Shown here piece after piece: positions 1 to 10,063 of a stretch of DNA of 64,000 nt. Source of the DNA: Siderastrea siderea (Eukaryota; Cnidaria; Anthozoa; Scleractinia; Rhizangiidae); contig OZ034969.1 of assembly GCA_964030785.1 (NCBI GenBank), forward strand, positions 39,573,201 through 39,637,200, given 5' to 3'. Every line of letters begins with the position of its first letter. Within the stretch, counting starts at the first letter, position 1. A program made the translations under genes and the position numbers. Under the pieces are notes generated by a model. That model was given only the letters and a program-made list of their open reading frames with translations, had not been told where the DNA came from and searched no databases.

Positions 1-458
1 TCTAGCGTAGAAAGATGTTGTAACTTTCTCTCGTATTTTTGTCATAAAATCAGGTGTAAGATCTCTTTCAAGTTCTCGAATGAAGCGCCATCGAATAAGA
101 CGGCGCCCTTTTACCTCTTCTCCCTCATATTCGGTAATATTATATAAATCAAGGATTTCATTCTGATAATTTGTAACATTTAGGATATTTTCTCGAGAAA
201 TTGGATCAAAATTCCCCAAAATTTCTTGTGTTTTTCTCCTCCTTCTACGAGGAGGTGCGGTCGGTTGAAAAGGTTTTGGAAGTAAGGGTTTATCTAAACT
301 CTTCTGCACTTGCTCAGAAATAGGTTCATCCAATATATTCTGAATAGTTTTTCGAACAGCAGGAGCGTCCTCTGCAAGTAATTGCTCTAAAGCTTGTAAC
401 GTTGCTGGATCAAGCTCTTTCAAAAGCTCTTCAATGTTTATGTTAAGTGCAGACATTA
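1..458 (-). CDS. N-terminal part of an open-ended ORF, possibly PolB of a second Polinton-like element
   Basis: An uninterrupted minus-strand frame starts at an ATG at 458 and runs off the left edge, giving about 152 codons. It has an acidic, leucine-rich start (MSALNINIEELLKELDP), a proline/arginine stretch (PTAPPRRRRRKTQEIL) near residues 65-80, then a region rich in charged residues ending near FIRELERDLTPDF. It lies just inside a 182-bp hairpin that looks like the end of a Polinton-like element. A Pro/Arg-rich leader also precedes the polymerase domains in the complete Polinton of this window, so this may be the N-terminus of a divergent protein-primed PolB. That is a weak inference, because no catalytic motif is inside the window. 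The frame being fully open suggests this copy is younger than the one at 21297-48080. Confidence 0.5.
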
Positions 459-532
459 CAAATTGGATATAACAAAGATCTGTAATGCTTTAATTAATAA
501 TTTTTTTTATGCTGGGTGGTTTACTTTGGCTA

Positions 533-714
533 AGTAGTATATCAAGAGTCTAATGAATACTTCCTGATACTCAGCCGTTTATTTTTAAATTTTAAAGCTC
601 CCATCATAATAAACATGCGACAAAAGGAGCTTGTTTATTATGATGGGGGGTTTAAAATTTAAAAATAAACTGCTGAGTATCTGGTGGTATTCATTAGACT
701 CTTGATATACTACT
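533..714. repeat. 182-bp hairpin at the right end of a Polinton-like element
   Basis: Two arms of about 82 bp are inverted copies of each other. The outermost bases read AGTAGTATATCAAGAG on one side and the complement on the other, around a short loop near 620-640. The outer AGTAGTA resembles the first bases of the complete Polinton (AGTAGTATAG at 21297). The outer flank is a LINE endonuclease frame that stops abruptly here, and the inner flank carries the ORF at 1-458. The flanking six bases differ on the two sides, so it is not a simple free-standing MITE. A related hairpin of the same length lies at 61523-61704. Confidence 0.7.
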
Positions 715-1139
715 ATAGTCGATTTCAGTTAGAAAGGAAGTGTTAAGTTTCCAGAAACCTGGACCTCTAGGGTTTGAGTGAAGAGCTATTCTGATGTCGA
801 TTAGCGAGTGATCTGTTTTGTAACCAGCTGAGATATTCGCACTCGTAACCCTGCACATAAGACTCTGGCTTACGAGGAAAAAATCAAGGCGGCATGAGAT
901 TTCAGGCCTTCTCCGGCGCCAAGTGTATTTACGACTATCCGGGTTTATTATTCTCCACGCGTCTATTAAATCCAATTGGGCAGCGAGGTCGTTAACTATT
1001 TCTTGAAACTTACTGTTTGTCCTAGCAAGTCCACCTTTTTTGTCCATATCTATGTTCAAAACAAGATTAAAGTCTCCGCCTATGATGATTTCGTGACACT
1101 CAAAATCGAGCAGATGTTCAAAGACAGTCTCCCCGCTGT
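715..1139 (-). pseudogene. LINE endonuclease (EEP) fragment, L1/Tx1-like
   Basis: The minus strand encodes the C-terminal half of an apurinic-type endonuclease of a non-LTR retrotransposon. GGDFN lies at about 1060-1080, followed by DAWRIINPDSRKYTW, SCRLDFFLVS and the KTDHSLI motif that carries the catalytic Asp-His pair. The sequence RGPGFWKLNTSFL just after the domain is typical of the L1/Tx1 branch. The frame is cut at 714 by the hairpin end of the left element; the remainder should lie beyond that element, to the left of the window. There is no reverse transcriptase here. The upstream end is lost near 1140, where Harbinger-like sequence begins. Confidence 0.8.
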
Positions 1140-1164
1140 TTATTGACGCTGAGAGAAACAGAGA

Positions 1165-1582
1165 TCAGCTATTTCTCGGTAATTCTCATTTAATAGGCGA
1201 TGCTGCCTATCCACTAAAACCTTGGATTTTGGCGCCATAGAGAGACACTGGTCGCCTAACAAGACAACAATTATGCTACAATTTTTTGCACAGCTCCACA
1301 AGAATGGTAGTTGAGAGATCACTGGCATTGCTCAAAGGCAGATTTCGAAAGCTCAAAACATCAATGCTCAAAGAGAAAATTCAGGATGTGCCAGTAATTG
1401 TTGTTGCAACATGTGTACTACACAATATATGCTTGATGACTGAAGATGACATTGATGATTTCTTGGATGATGGATATGGTGAGGATGACCGTGATGATGA
1501 TGATGGAGATGATGGATTGTTTTTCTTTTCTCGAGATACAGAAGGAGAAGAAAAGCGCCGTCAAATTACAAGGGCTTTGTAG
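1165..1582 (+). pseudogene. PIF/Harbinger transposase C-terminal fragment (DDE_Tnp_4, HARBI1-like)
   Basis: The plus strand reads GDAAYPLKPWI near 1190-1220, the second catalytic Asp region of the Harbinger nuclease. After an in-frame TAG at about 1240 it continues with HSSTRMVVERSLALLKGR (1287-1340), which holds the last catalytic Glu and the conserved E-R-x-L-x-x-L-K-x-R pattern, then VPVIVVATCVLHNICL. The tail is very acidic (repeated Asp/Glu). The N-terminal DNA-binding part and the first Asp are missing and no terminal repeats were identified. The family normally cuts and pastes DNA at TTA/TWA sites; this copy is a remnant. Confidence 0.8.
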
Positions 1583-2329
1583 TAAGATGGTGAATCAAAA
1601 TAATACCATCCTGTTTGCAAATCTGCGTGAAATGTGGTCAAACATTACATGAAAGTAATAAAACTATTGAAATTGTTTACATTAGCACCTAACTAGCAAA
1701 CAAGCTGCTGAGAGGACTTTTGTTGTTTCAGATGGCAAAAATTGAAAGTACAGTTACACAAGTATATTAAGCATCAACCCCATCAGCCTTTAAAAAGTCT
1801 GATATTGTCTGTATTGTGTGTGTAAATGAGCATGGGTCAACTGTAAACAATTACTTTTTTCATCGATATTAACCCTTTCACACTCCCAGACTAGTCAGCT
1901 ATGGAGACACAATAATTTGTTTAATGCAGTTCTAACTTTTGAGTATGTGGATGAAATCCTATGGTGGAACCATTCAAATGGTACCTCTTTGGCAGTACGT
2001 TTGCATCCAGTTACTACTTGTTTTTCATTATTTTGTAAAATGAAATTTTTGTACATACATTTTTTTAAATTTTGATTTTGGCCAAAACTGATGCAGACTT
2101 GGAGGTTAAAGGGTTAATAACAGCTTTAAAAAATAAGTCCACTGATTGGCTGCCAGCTGTTTACTTGAGCCAACAGGAATATCTTTGTTTTGTTTGTGTA
2201 CTCTTTTATCAAACATTGAGGGTGGTGATCAAACTGATAAGAACTCAACATGCATTTGCATTTAGCCCTTAAGCTGCAACTTTAGTGTCTTCTAATATTA
2301 CCTCATGTCTGTGAGAGTGTGACTGCTAT
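1583..2329. other. No gene recognised
   Basis: AT-rich sequence with short chance ORFs, none with a recognisable motif. It probably contains the 3' flank of the Harbinger remnant. No terminal repeat or tRNA-like structure was seen. Confidence 0.4.
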
Positions 2330-2802
2330 ACATTTCCAGACGCGTACCGTATGTTCACAAGCTTATTAACCAATCAAAGAAATACGAGTAACACGGTTAA
2401 ATACGAAGAGATACGGTTGCTAAAAAAAAAACACGAAAATAACAAGTTACGATAAATAAAATGAAAGGAAAGCGACAAGAAAATAAACAATACTATAAAT
2501 TCAACAAGAAAAGACACTTACAAACGTTGTATGGCTACAGGAACAAACGATGAGAAATTAAAATCCTTGAGATGCGATCGGACGTAGTGAACGATACTAA
2601 ACCTTAAAGACGAATGGCCAAACTAACGGTGAAACTTACACGAATAACAAAACGAAACAAAGCGAAATTATGCTTAAAAAACCTAACAGAATATAAATGG
2701 CACGAAAGCACGAAAGCGAACGAAAACAATGAAATAACGAAAACAAAGAAATAACATGCAAAATAACATTAATGAGACAAAGTCAAATGCGGGAGCAACA
2801 TC
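2330..2802 (-). repeat. Probable 3' LTR of the BEL/Pao element
   Basis: On the minus strand, a purine-rich stretch (GGGGAGCCAGA, near 2803-2814) is followed by TGTTGCTCCCGC, a plausible polypurine tract plus LTR start. The inner 460 bp is repeat-poor and T-rich. The outer boundary is a guess, since there is no 5' LTR to align and no target duplication was found. Confidence 0.4.
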
Positions 2803-2920
2803 TGGCTCCCCTAAGAGTTTTAACTCTTAAGTTCAATGTTCTTAACATTTAAAAACGGTTAAAAAGAAAAAAAAACAAAGGTCATGTTTTGTGGCTCCTC
2901 TGGTGGGGATATCCCTGGTC

Positions 2921-4540
2921 TTACTCTTCATTCTCTAAGACTAGCACGAGTTTGTCGATCGGACGATCTAGCTTCTTCGTACTGGTGGCAACCTTGGCGG
3001 ACCGAACTTGACCATCTCCACCTGGGTACACCTCGATAACTCGACCTACGCTCCGGACGTTCCTCGCCACTCGCTCGTCGATGATTAGTACTAGATCTCC
3101 TTTTTTTAAATTTTTTCTAGAACGATTCCATTTCACTCTTTGTTGCACACTTTGCGCGTATTCTTTCCTCCACCTAGTCCAGAACACGTTAGAGAGGTAT
3201 TGGACGCGCTTCCACCTTTTTCGAAGATAAACGTCGGCTCTCTGAAAATTTCCAGGTGGCGGCATCACGACTCTTGATTTGGAAGTTAAAATGTGGTTTG
3301 GTGTAAGAGGATCCAAATCTTCGGGATCGCTCGACGGTACAGTTAGCGGTCGGCTGTTAATAATGCATTCAACCTCTGTTAGCAGGGTACTAAACGTCTC
3401 ATCATCGAGGGTGTGGCCAAAATCTCGCATCAATGCAGATAGAATTGATCGAATGGACCGTATTTGGCGCTCCCCGACGCCACCTATATGGGACGCCGCT
3501 GGAGGATTCTGTTTCCATTGGATTATCCAATCGGCTTTGAAGTCTCTGCAAAGACTTCTTTGGATTGCGCTTTGGTCCATTTCTTCTAAGGCTTTCTTTA
3601 GCTCGTTCTTCGCTCCCACGATATTGGTGCCCTGATCTGATCTGAGTTCACGAACCGGTCCTCTTCTATTTACGAATCGCCGAAGAGCGTTCATGAAGGA
3701 ATCTGTTTCCAGCGAGTCTGTTGTTTCAATGTGCACCACTCGGCTGGCCAAACAGGTAAATAGCACCGCATAGCGTTTTACTTCTTTTCTTCCTTGTTTG
3801 ATGAGGAAGGGACCAAAGTAGGCAACGCCGCAATACGTAAACGGAGGGGCAGGCGTTATTCGCTTTTCAGGAAGGTCGGCCATCTTCTGTTCACCTGCTC
3901 GTCCACGAAGACCACGACAGACCACGCACTTGGAGATGAGATGTCTCACAACGGAATTTGCGTTAACAATCCAATATTGACTTCTTAGTTCGTTTAGAGT
4001 GATGCCTCTGCCAGCGTGAGCAACTCTCTTGTGAGCGTCTCTAACTATGAGGTTAACGACGAAACTCTTCCTCGGGAGGATCACTGGATGCTTAAAATCT
4101 TCTGGTAACCCTTGAGATTTACTTAGTCGACCTCCGACACGAATTAAACCATCCTGGTCGAGAAATGGATCGAGGCGATATAAGGAACTGGTTTTCTTAA
4201 TTTCAGACTTTTGAGCCTTCGCAAAATTGCAGTCGTTCTTGCAATCTTCACGTTGAATCTGCTTTAAGGTTTTAATTTCTGTAGGAAATACGTTGCTTTG
4301 CACCAGCTTTAGAATGACCTTCTCAGCTTTTTCCAGCTCTTCCACTTTCAAGGGATTGTCTCTTAAGCCTGCTGTATGCCCTTCTCTATTTGCGACAACC
4401 TTTGGTGACAACGACTTCTTACTTGCGTTTGGCTTAAGAAGAAGTATCCATGCTATGGATCGTTTCATTCGGTACCAATCTGAAAAACGTGCAAGTCTTG
4501 TCAGAAGGTCCGTACCCTCGTTGACGTCTATACTGTGCAC
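2921..4540 (-). pseudogene. BEL/Pao integrase domain
   Basis: About 540 codons. The order is an N-terminal linker, an H2C2 zinc-binding region (VAHAGRGITLNEL to SKCVVCRGLRGR), the catalytic core, and a C-terminal domain with the W-K-R-V-Q-Y-L-S-N-V-F-W-x-R-W motif and PGGDGQVRSAKV, all typical of BEL integrases. Of the D-D-E triad, the second Asp (RSDQGTN) and the Glu (GERQIRSIR) are present. The first position reads CGVAYFGPF, with Ala where the family has Asp. The protein normally inserts the cDNA into the genome. It was joined to the preceding polyprotein but is now one frameshift away (4541-4621). Confidence 0.9.
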
Positions 4541-4621
4541 TTGGACCTTCTTGACTTCAGGAACATTGACCGATATATCGTCCAGGTCATTAGGAGGCCG
4601 AGGCCATTCACTTTCAGGAAG

Positions 4622-7048
4622 TCACAGGAAATTCGGACCCCTAATCCAACGATACTGTTTAGATAGCTCATTTCCCTTAAAGCCACGTGATACGTCATCA
4701 GCAGGGTTTAACTTTGACTCAACGTACCTCCATTGGTCAGGATTCTTTGCATCTCGAATCATCTGTACGGGATTTGTTACAAATACGTGAAAACGCTTCT
4801 TGTCATTTCGGATGTACTTCAACACAGTCGTACTGTCTGTCCAATAAGTCTTGCTCTCTACAGGTTCATCCAATTCATTGCCAATCATTTCACCCACTCG
4901 AACTGAAACCGTGGCAGCGGTGAGCTCAAGACGTGGAATGGTTGTAGTTTTGACAGGAGCTACGCGAGCTTTTCCCATAAGAAACGCACAATGGATGCCA
5001 CCTTTCGCCTTCTCGATTCTGAGGTATGACACTTGACCGTAACCCGTCGAGCTAGCATCGGAGAAGTTATGGATCTGTCTCGACGCGACTGTACCAAAGT
5101 TCTCAGTCTTGAAGCATCGCTCCATGGAGAAACGTTCCAAGGCAGGCAACTGGCTCTTCCAATTCTCCCAACGTACGCGGAACTCTTCGCTAACCTCTTC
5201 ATCCCAGCTAAGCTTCATACGACAAAGATCCTGTAGTATTTGCTTTCCAACCAACAGAAATGGCGCTGCTATTCCCAAGGGATCGTATACGGAAGAAATT
5301 GTAGACAGTATTCCTCGTCGTGTCAATGGCTGGTCTTTCACGATAATCCTAAAACCAAATGTGTCCGATTCGATAGCCCATTGTACACCAAGAGCTCTCT
5401 CGACAGGAAGGAAGCAATCGCCCAACTCTAATGATTTAACTCCTTGAGCACGTGCTTCCTCTGGGACACTTTCCAACACGGTTCTACCGTTACTAACGAA
5501 CTTTGCCAGATTAAAACCTCCATGGGCACAAGCATCACGAACACCATGTATTCGTTGGATAGCAGACTCTTCAGTTTCTTCAGAACGAAGACAGTCGTCA
5601 ACATAAAAATTCTTCCTCAGCACATCAGCGGTTTCTGCTCCAACAATCTTCTCAGTGTCATCGGCTGCCTTTCGTAGTGCAAAGTGCGAGCAACTCGGTG
5701 AGGACACCGCACCAAACAGGTGGACGTTCATCTGGTACTCTTCAAGATTTCGCGTCAAATCTCCTTCGGGCCACCATAAGAAACGAAGGAAGTCACGCTG
5801 GCCTTCTGGAACCCGGACTTGGTGAAACATTGCATCGATATCACCCATGAAAGCGACTGGTTCTTGGCGAAATCTTGTTAGTACTCCCACTAGTCTATTT
5901 GTCAGGTCAGGTCCTTGAAACAGTTGGTCGTTCAGCGATGTGCCTCCAAATCTGGCGCTACAGTCGAATACAACCCGGATCTTGTTCGGTTTTTTCGCAT
6001 GGTAAACGCCATGGTGGGGTATGTACCAAACTCGGCCTGTCTTTGCAGAAAGAAGATCTGACGGGACTTTCCTAGCAAATCCCTTGGCGATGATCGTGTT
6101 CATGAAATTAACATAGTCCTTGTAAAACGTCTCACTTCTGATAAGCCTTTTCTTCAACCAATATGCTCTTTGAAGGACTTGCTCTTTGTTTCCAGGAAAG
6201 TGAGGATCATCACGGCGGAAAGGAAGAGGAATCTCGTAGTGATTATCCTCTGTGTGGCGAATACCCTGGTTAACTATCTTGAGAAACTTCTTGTCATCTT
6301 GTGAGTACTCTAGCCCCTTGTATTCAGTTCTCTCGCTGAAATCTAACTCGAACATCTTGTTCAGCGATTGTGGAGTGACAACTTCTCTGACTTTATTCTC
6401 TACCATGAAGTGATGATCAAGGTGTCTACCAGAACCAACATCCTTAGCAGCCACTCTATTGCAACTCATCGTTGGCAGCTCTTTGTTGGACATGTAAAGG
6501 GGGCCTCCTATAGCCCATCCAGCGAACGTCTTAATAGCAAAGGGACCGCCATCTTGACTAGCTAATATATCTAATGGTTCAAGGGCTTTCGGACAGTTTG
6601 AGCCAATCAGCAGACCGATCTTGGCGTCAGGCAACTGTGGTGGTAGGTCTGTCGCTATGCGCTTGAGGTGTTCCCAACGATAGGCAAGTTCAGGCATATC
6701 TTCACACGTAGACAGATCTTCTTTGGTGAATATCTTCGGCAGTTGCAAGGTATTGTCACCATTCAAGTTCGTAACGATTAAGTCATTTAAAACTTCAGTG
6801 TCATGTAACTTCGTACCATTCACGGTCTTTACCATTAACTGCGTATCAATGCCCTTTACACCTAAGCTAGCTGCAAGCTCTTTAAGAACAAAGGAACCAC
6901 TACTGCAATTATCAAGCATGGCGTACGTAACGACTTCACACGCCGCAAATCTCAACCTGACAGGAACGATGGGTACAGCGGACACGGTCTTGTCAATACC
7001 AGTAGTGTTACAGGCAGCTTCGTTCATTTCGGTGTGAGCATTCACCAT
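4622..7048 (-). CDS. BEL/Pao pol: protease, reverse transcriptase, RNase H
   Basis: An open frame of about 808 codons. An aspartic-protease-like region comes first (YAMLDNCSSGSFV, residues 40-55), followed by NGTKLHD and LIGSNCP. The reverse transcriptase has RVVFDCSARF, GDIDAMFHQV and the catalytic FYVDDCL near residue 480. RNase H follows, with HNFSDASSTGYGQ (residues 665-680) and TDSTTVLKYI near 745. The C-terminus (NPADDVSRG, RWIRGPNFL) marks the join to integrase. It processes the polyprotein and copies the RNA. This part is fully open, unlike its neighbours. Confidence 0.92.
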   Translation of the reverse strand: MVNAHTEMNEAACNTTGIDKTVSAVPIVPVRLRFAACEVVTYAMLDNCSSGSFVLKELAASLGVKGIDTQLMVKTVNGTKLHDTEVLNDLIVTNLNGDNTLQLPKIFTKEDLSTCEDMPELAYRWEHLKRIATDLPPQLPDAKIGLLIGSNCPKALEPLDILASQDGGPFAIKTFAGWAIGGPLYMSNKELPTMSCNRVAAKDVGSGRHLDHHFMVENKVREVVTPQSLNKMFELDFSERTEYKGLEYSQDDKKFLKIVNQGIRHTEDNHYEIPLPFRRDDPHFPGNKEQVLQRAYWLKKRLIRSETFYKDYVNFMNTIIAKGFARKVPSDLLSAKTGRVWYIPHHGVYHAKKPNKIRVVFDCSARFGGTSLNDQLFQGPDLTNRLVGVLTRFRQEPVAFMGDIDAMFHQVRVPEGQRDFLRFLWWPEGDLTRNLEEYQMNVHLFGAVSSPSCSHFALRKAADDTEKIVGAETADVLRKNFYVDDCLRSEETEESAIQRIHGVRDACAHGGFNLAKFVSNGRTVLESVPEEARAQGVKSLELGDCFLPVERALGVQWAIESDTFGFRIIVKDQPLTRRGILSTISSVYDPLGIAAPFLLVGKQILQDLCRMKLSWDEEVSEEFRVRWENWKSQLPALERFSMERCFKTENFGTVASRQIHNFSDASSTGYGQVSYLRIEKAKGGIHCAFLMGKARVAPVKTTTIPRLELTAATVSVRVGEMIGNELDEPVESKTYWTDSTTVLKYIRNDKKRFHVFVTNPVQMIRDAKNPDQWRYVESKLNPADDVSRGFKGNELSKQYRWIRGPNFL

Positions 7049-7383
7049 TGTATCTTCTTGCTGGGGAGGGGACGAGATCTGCTGTACGGAAGCCGCTGGA
7101 ATGAGGCAAAAATTGTCATCATGAAGACCTGTGGGATGACGACGAAAGCACTTCTTACAAGTTCTTCTCTGAGCACACCCGCTTGATCTGTGGCCTGAGT
7201 CATAACATGCTAAACACAGCCCTTTCTCTTTAAGGAACTCTTTCCTGTTTGCTAAGGTCTTCTTGAGATAAGCCTGGCAGCTGTTTAAGTCATGGTGCTT
7301 GCTACAAAGCTTACAGAGCCTGCTGGGGTTGCGTGAGTCGATCGTCTGGTCAGCGGTAATCCCTGTTGCATGACTAGAAACGC
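7049..7383 (-). pseudogene. BEL/Pao gag C-terminus with zinc knuckles
   Basis: The minus-strand frame upstream of pol contains three Cys/His clusters: CKLCSKHHDLNSC, CLACYDSGHRSSGC and CKKCFRRH. This triple arrangement is usual at the end of BEL gag and binds the genomic RNA. The frame stops at 7392, where a DNA transposon has inserted; the rest of gag resumes at 8593. Confidence 0.85.
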
Positions 7384-7392
7384 GGTATGAGT
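7384..7392. repeat. Left copy of 9-bp target duplication GGTATGAGT
   Basis: The nine bases recur at 8584-8592, immediately outside the inverted termini of the insertion between them. They lie in the BEL gag coding frame. Confidence 0.85.
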
Positions 7393-8583
7393 GACAGAGC
7401 TGAATAACGATGAACTGTCAGCGGTGCGAAACGCGGGCGACCGCGCGCGAACCCGACTTGGCGACTTGGCAGGCCTGGCGGGCTATTTAAAATGGCCGGT
7501 ATTTGTGGGACTTTCCCGTACGGTAAACAAACCCGTTGGTTAAGCACAGTATTGCGTGGTTAAGAAAAGCCTGTGTGTTTTTGGACAGCCAATACCATAC
7601 TGTATCTTATTTCAGTTTGAAAAAATTTTGTTTTCATCGGTAAAATTGTGAAATTTTGGCTTAAACGAGATTTTACGAATTGTGCTTACATGTCCCAGTC
7701 GCCTTATTTTATCGCGCAAGTTGCAAGTGGTGTTTTATTAGGTGTGGGACTTTTATTTTTTCCTCTGTTTTCGTGTCGGCCCAAGAAAATGCTTTTAAAT
7801 GTGGAAGTCCAAGGGCAAGTGAATTCGAAGGCGATTTATGACGACTTTCTCCCAGAAAGCCTGATACTCAGGCTAGACTTTGTCGTGTTGGTCAAGTAAA
7901 TGCTGAATCGCTCGCTTCTCAGCGCCACAGAAAACAACTCGAGAAAGACAACAACAGGTGTTCGTGTCATATGCATGGCACCGCTTCAGACAAGAGTAAA
8001 CTGTCAAAAATTCCAATAACATTATTATCACCGAGGTAAGTAAAGCTTTCGTTCAATAGAAACATCTTAAATTAAGATTTTGGTTTTTTACGGAGCAACA
8101 CCGTCATTGAACAAAAATTATGGTCGGTGTTAGTTGAATTAAAATTAAGCACATGTTTGTATTAGTGTAACTTTCAACTTGCTTCATTACAAGTTTAAAA
8201 ATTTCCAATTACAAAATTTTAAAAGTTCATTGTAAGAGAATAAGGTATCTTTATGAACCGTGACACAGCCGCTTTACGACACTTCGAGTTGCTGCAATAA
8301 AGCTTTAAATAAAAAGCTTTTCAACCACAATTTCTATTGAACGAAAACTTTACTTACCTTAATGATATCGCCAAAGACACCGAATTCTTCTTTTAACATC
8401 TCCCAGCTCTAAATCGGCATTAAGAACAAAATATTCAACACTTTATTGTCCGTTTCGAACACAAATTTTCCACAATCCAGAGCTGTGATCCGTGGCGCTG
8501 GCCGAAAGCATCGCAGCTCGGGGACGAGAGTGGAGGCGAGCAGTGACGTAACGAGCATGCGCAGTGCGTTATTCAGCTCTGTC
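7393..8583. mobile_element. Non-autonomous DNA transposon, Mutator-like by target duplication, in BEL gag
   Basis: It starts GACAGAGCTGAATAACG and ends with the exact complement (17-bp perfect inverted repeat), between two copies of GGTATGAGT. The element is 1191 bp. A 9-bp duplication is the usual signature of the Mutator superfamily (known fact); assignment to it is inference because no transposase is encoded. The interior has an open frame at 7648-7899 with a hydrophobic segment, and a strong 5' splice-site-like sequence (GAG/GTAAGT near 8033-8042), but no recognised domain. Confidence 0.8.
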
Positions 8584-8592
8584 GGTATGAGT

Positions 8593-8794
8593 TACGTATA
8601 CGTTCTCCGGAAATTTTAAACTTGCCAGGACCTTTGTTTCTTTTAAAACGGTCGGGGTGGTCTGATGAACCATCCAAGCGACGGAGAGCTTCTCGCGAGA
8701 AAACTGGATCAGTTGCAATTCCTGCCTCTGCATTAACAAAGTCCACAAAATCGGCGAAGGCGGGAATTGCTCCGTCCATACCTGAGTAACCCAC
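8593..8794 (-). pseudogene. BEL/Pao gag, upstream fragment
   Basis: The minus frame reads FADFVDFVNAEAGIATDPVF, which matches the conserved gag region of BEL/Pao elements (a D-F-V/I-x-x-E-A-x-x-A-x-x-P-V-F pattern). It ends at the 9-bp target duplication and continues in the C-terminal gag at 7383. Upstream sequence is lost at the junction with Gypsy gag near 8794. Confidence 0.7.
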
Positions 8795-9290
8795 AAATTG
8801 CAGATGAAGAACTTATACACCAGCTTAATGTTGCAGTCTCCGCTGAAGAGGAAAGGGTCGCAAACTTAAGGGGCAATCGAAAGTGAAGCCAACTTATGTT
8901 ACTCAGATTGGTCAAGAAGTAGAGCCACCCAGTGAATCTCCTAGGAAAACACCCTCTCAAAAACAAGAACCAAGCCAACAGAAAGCTAAGGCAGATTTGC
9001 AGGAACTCAAGGCAGAAATAGAAGCATTGAAGACTGAGATGAAAAGTAGGCCTAGAGAAAGCTCCCTGCAAGGCTCAGAGGGAAGGGGCAGGTGGACAGG
9101 ACGTGGAAGACGAGATTCGAGACCCCGACCTGTTAAGTGCAGAACATGTACTGAAAAGGGTGCGGAATGGTGTAACCATTGTTTTAAATGTGGGAGTGAC
9201 AACCATTACGCTGTTGGTTGCCGTCAGGGTGAGTCCGCTGGACCAAAGCCGTTAAACGGGAACCGGCTGCTTACGCGGGACCAGACGTAG
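8795..9290 (+). pseudogene. Gypsy gag fragment with coiled coil and zinc knuckle
   Basis: Codons from about 8795 read EELIHQLNVAVSAEEER, then one frameshift near 8879 leads into the frame from 8883. There follow a charged helix (LQELKAEIEALKTEM), an Arg/Gly-rich stretch (GRGRWTGRGRRDSR) and a zinc knuckle CRTCTEKGAEWCNHCFKCG with DNHYAVGC. This is the nucleocapsid end of gag, which binds RNA. The capsid part is missing. A MYND finger follows in another frame. Confidence 0.75.
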
Positions 9291-9299
9291 TCGACAACC

Positions 9300-10054
9300 C
9301 TCAAGTGTCCCACTGATGTAACTGCTGCGCCAAGGTAGAAAGTCAAGTTCCATTTCGACGCTGCTCCCAGTGCCAGGTGGTATGGTATTGCTCCCAACGA
9401 TGTCAGAAGGAACAGTGGCCTGATCACATGAAGATATGCCAAGCGATAAAAGAACTATCACAAAGGGTACCCACCCCACAGACAGCATTCGTGAGCCACT
9501 TGACACCTACACAGCATGCAAAAGTTGTTAATCTTGTTGGAAGAAAATGTACTATTAAGTGTCTGTTGAATGATAGTGAAGTAACTGCTCTTTGGGACAC
9601 TGGTGCCCAAGTGTCAATAATGACAAAAGGCATGTTGGGGGAAAAACTTCCAGGGACAGTAGTCAGAGACATATCAGAATTGATCAATGTAGGACTTGAC
9701 TTGATGGCGGCTAATGGGACTAAGATTCCTTTCATTGGATGGGCAGATGTGAGGATACAACTTCCCTCTTCCACTGAGGAGAAGCTAGAAGTACATGTTC
9801 CGTTCCCGATTACACTTGATCGTTTGGAAATGCCAATATTAGGCTACAATGTCATTGAAGAATTAGTTACGATGGATAGATGGGAAGGAGAGTCTTCCCT
9901 AGGATCCAGTCTCCTGAATTCCCTCAAGGCGGGATTCGTAGACAGTGACGAGAGTCAGTTAGAAGCGTTGATTAACCTGATGAAAGCGGCAGGCAAAGAC
10001 TACCTTTGTACCTTGAGAACATCAAAGAAAGCTACTATCATCCCGCGGGGCTAA
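9300..10054 (+). pseudogene. MYND zinc finger and retroviral-type aspartic protease of Gypsy
   Basis: The frame from about 9330 begins with a MYND-type zinc finger: RRCSQCQVVWYCSQRCQ followed by EQWPDHMKIC, giving the C-x2-C, C-x3-C and H-x3-C spacing of that family. After a linker comes the protease, with LWDTGAQVSIM (catalytic Asp, residues 72-82 of the 9377 ORF) and the flap/ILGYNVI region near residues 150-158. The protease cuts the polyprotein. A MYND finger is a protein-binding module not normally part of Gypsy gag-pol, so its presence in frame with the protease is notable. A TAA at about 10052 ends the frame. Confidence 0.85.
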
Positions 10055-10063
10055 ACAACTAAG

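Larger units (their letters stand above)
2330..8794 (-). mobile_element. BEL/Pao LTR retrotransposon, 5'-truncated and broken
   Basis: Reading on the minus strand, the element runs gag (8794 to 7049, interrupted by a 1191-bp insertion), protease-RT-RNase H (7048-4622), integrase (about 4620-2921) and a probable 3' LTR (about 2802 to 2330). No 5' LTR is present: at about 8794 the gag frame meets Gypsy gag in the opposite orientation. Gene order with the integrase last, and the YVDD reverse transcriptase motif, fit BEL/Pao. One frameshift separates pol from integrase and the integrase lacks a catalytic residue, so the copy is inactive. Confidence 0.85.

Noticed and set aside
1446..1652. Acidic, Met-rich ORF
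   Set aside because: It overlaps the Harbinger fragment in another frame and has no independent support.
8733..9071. Minus-strand hydrophobic ORF
   Set aside because: Antisense shadow of Gypsy gag.
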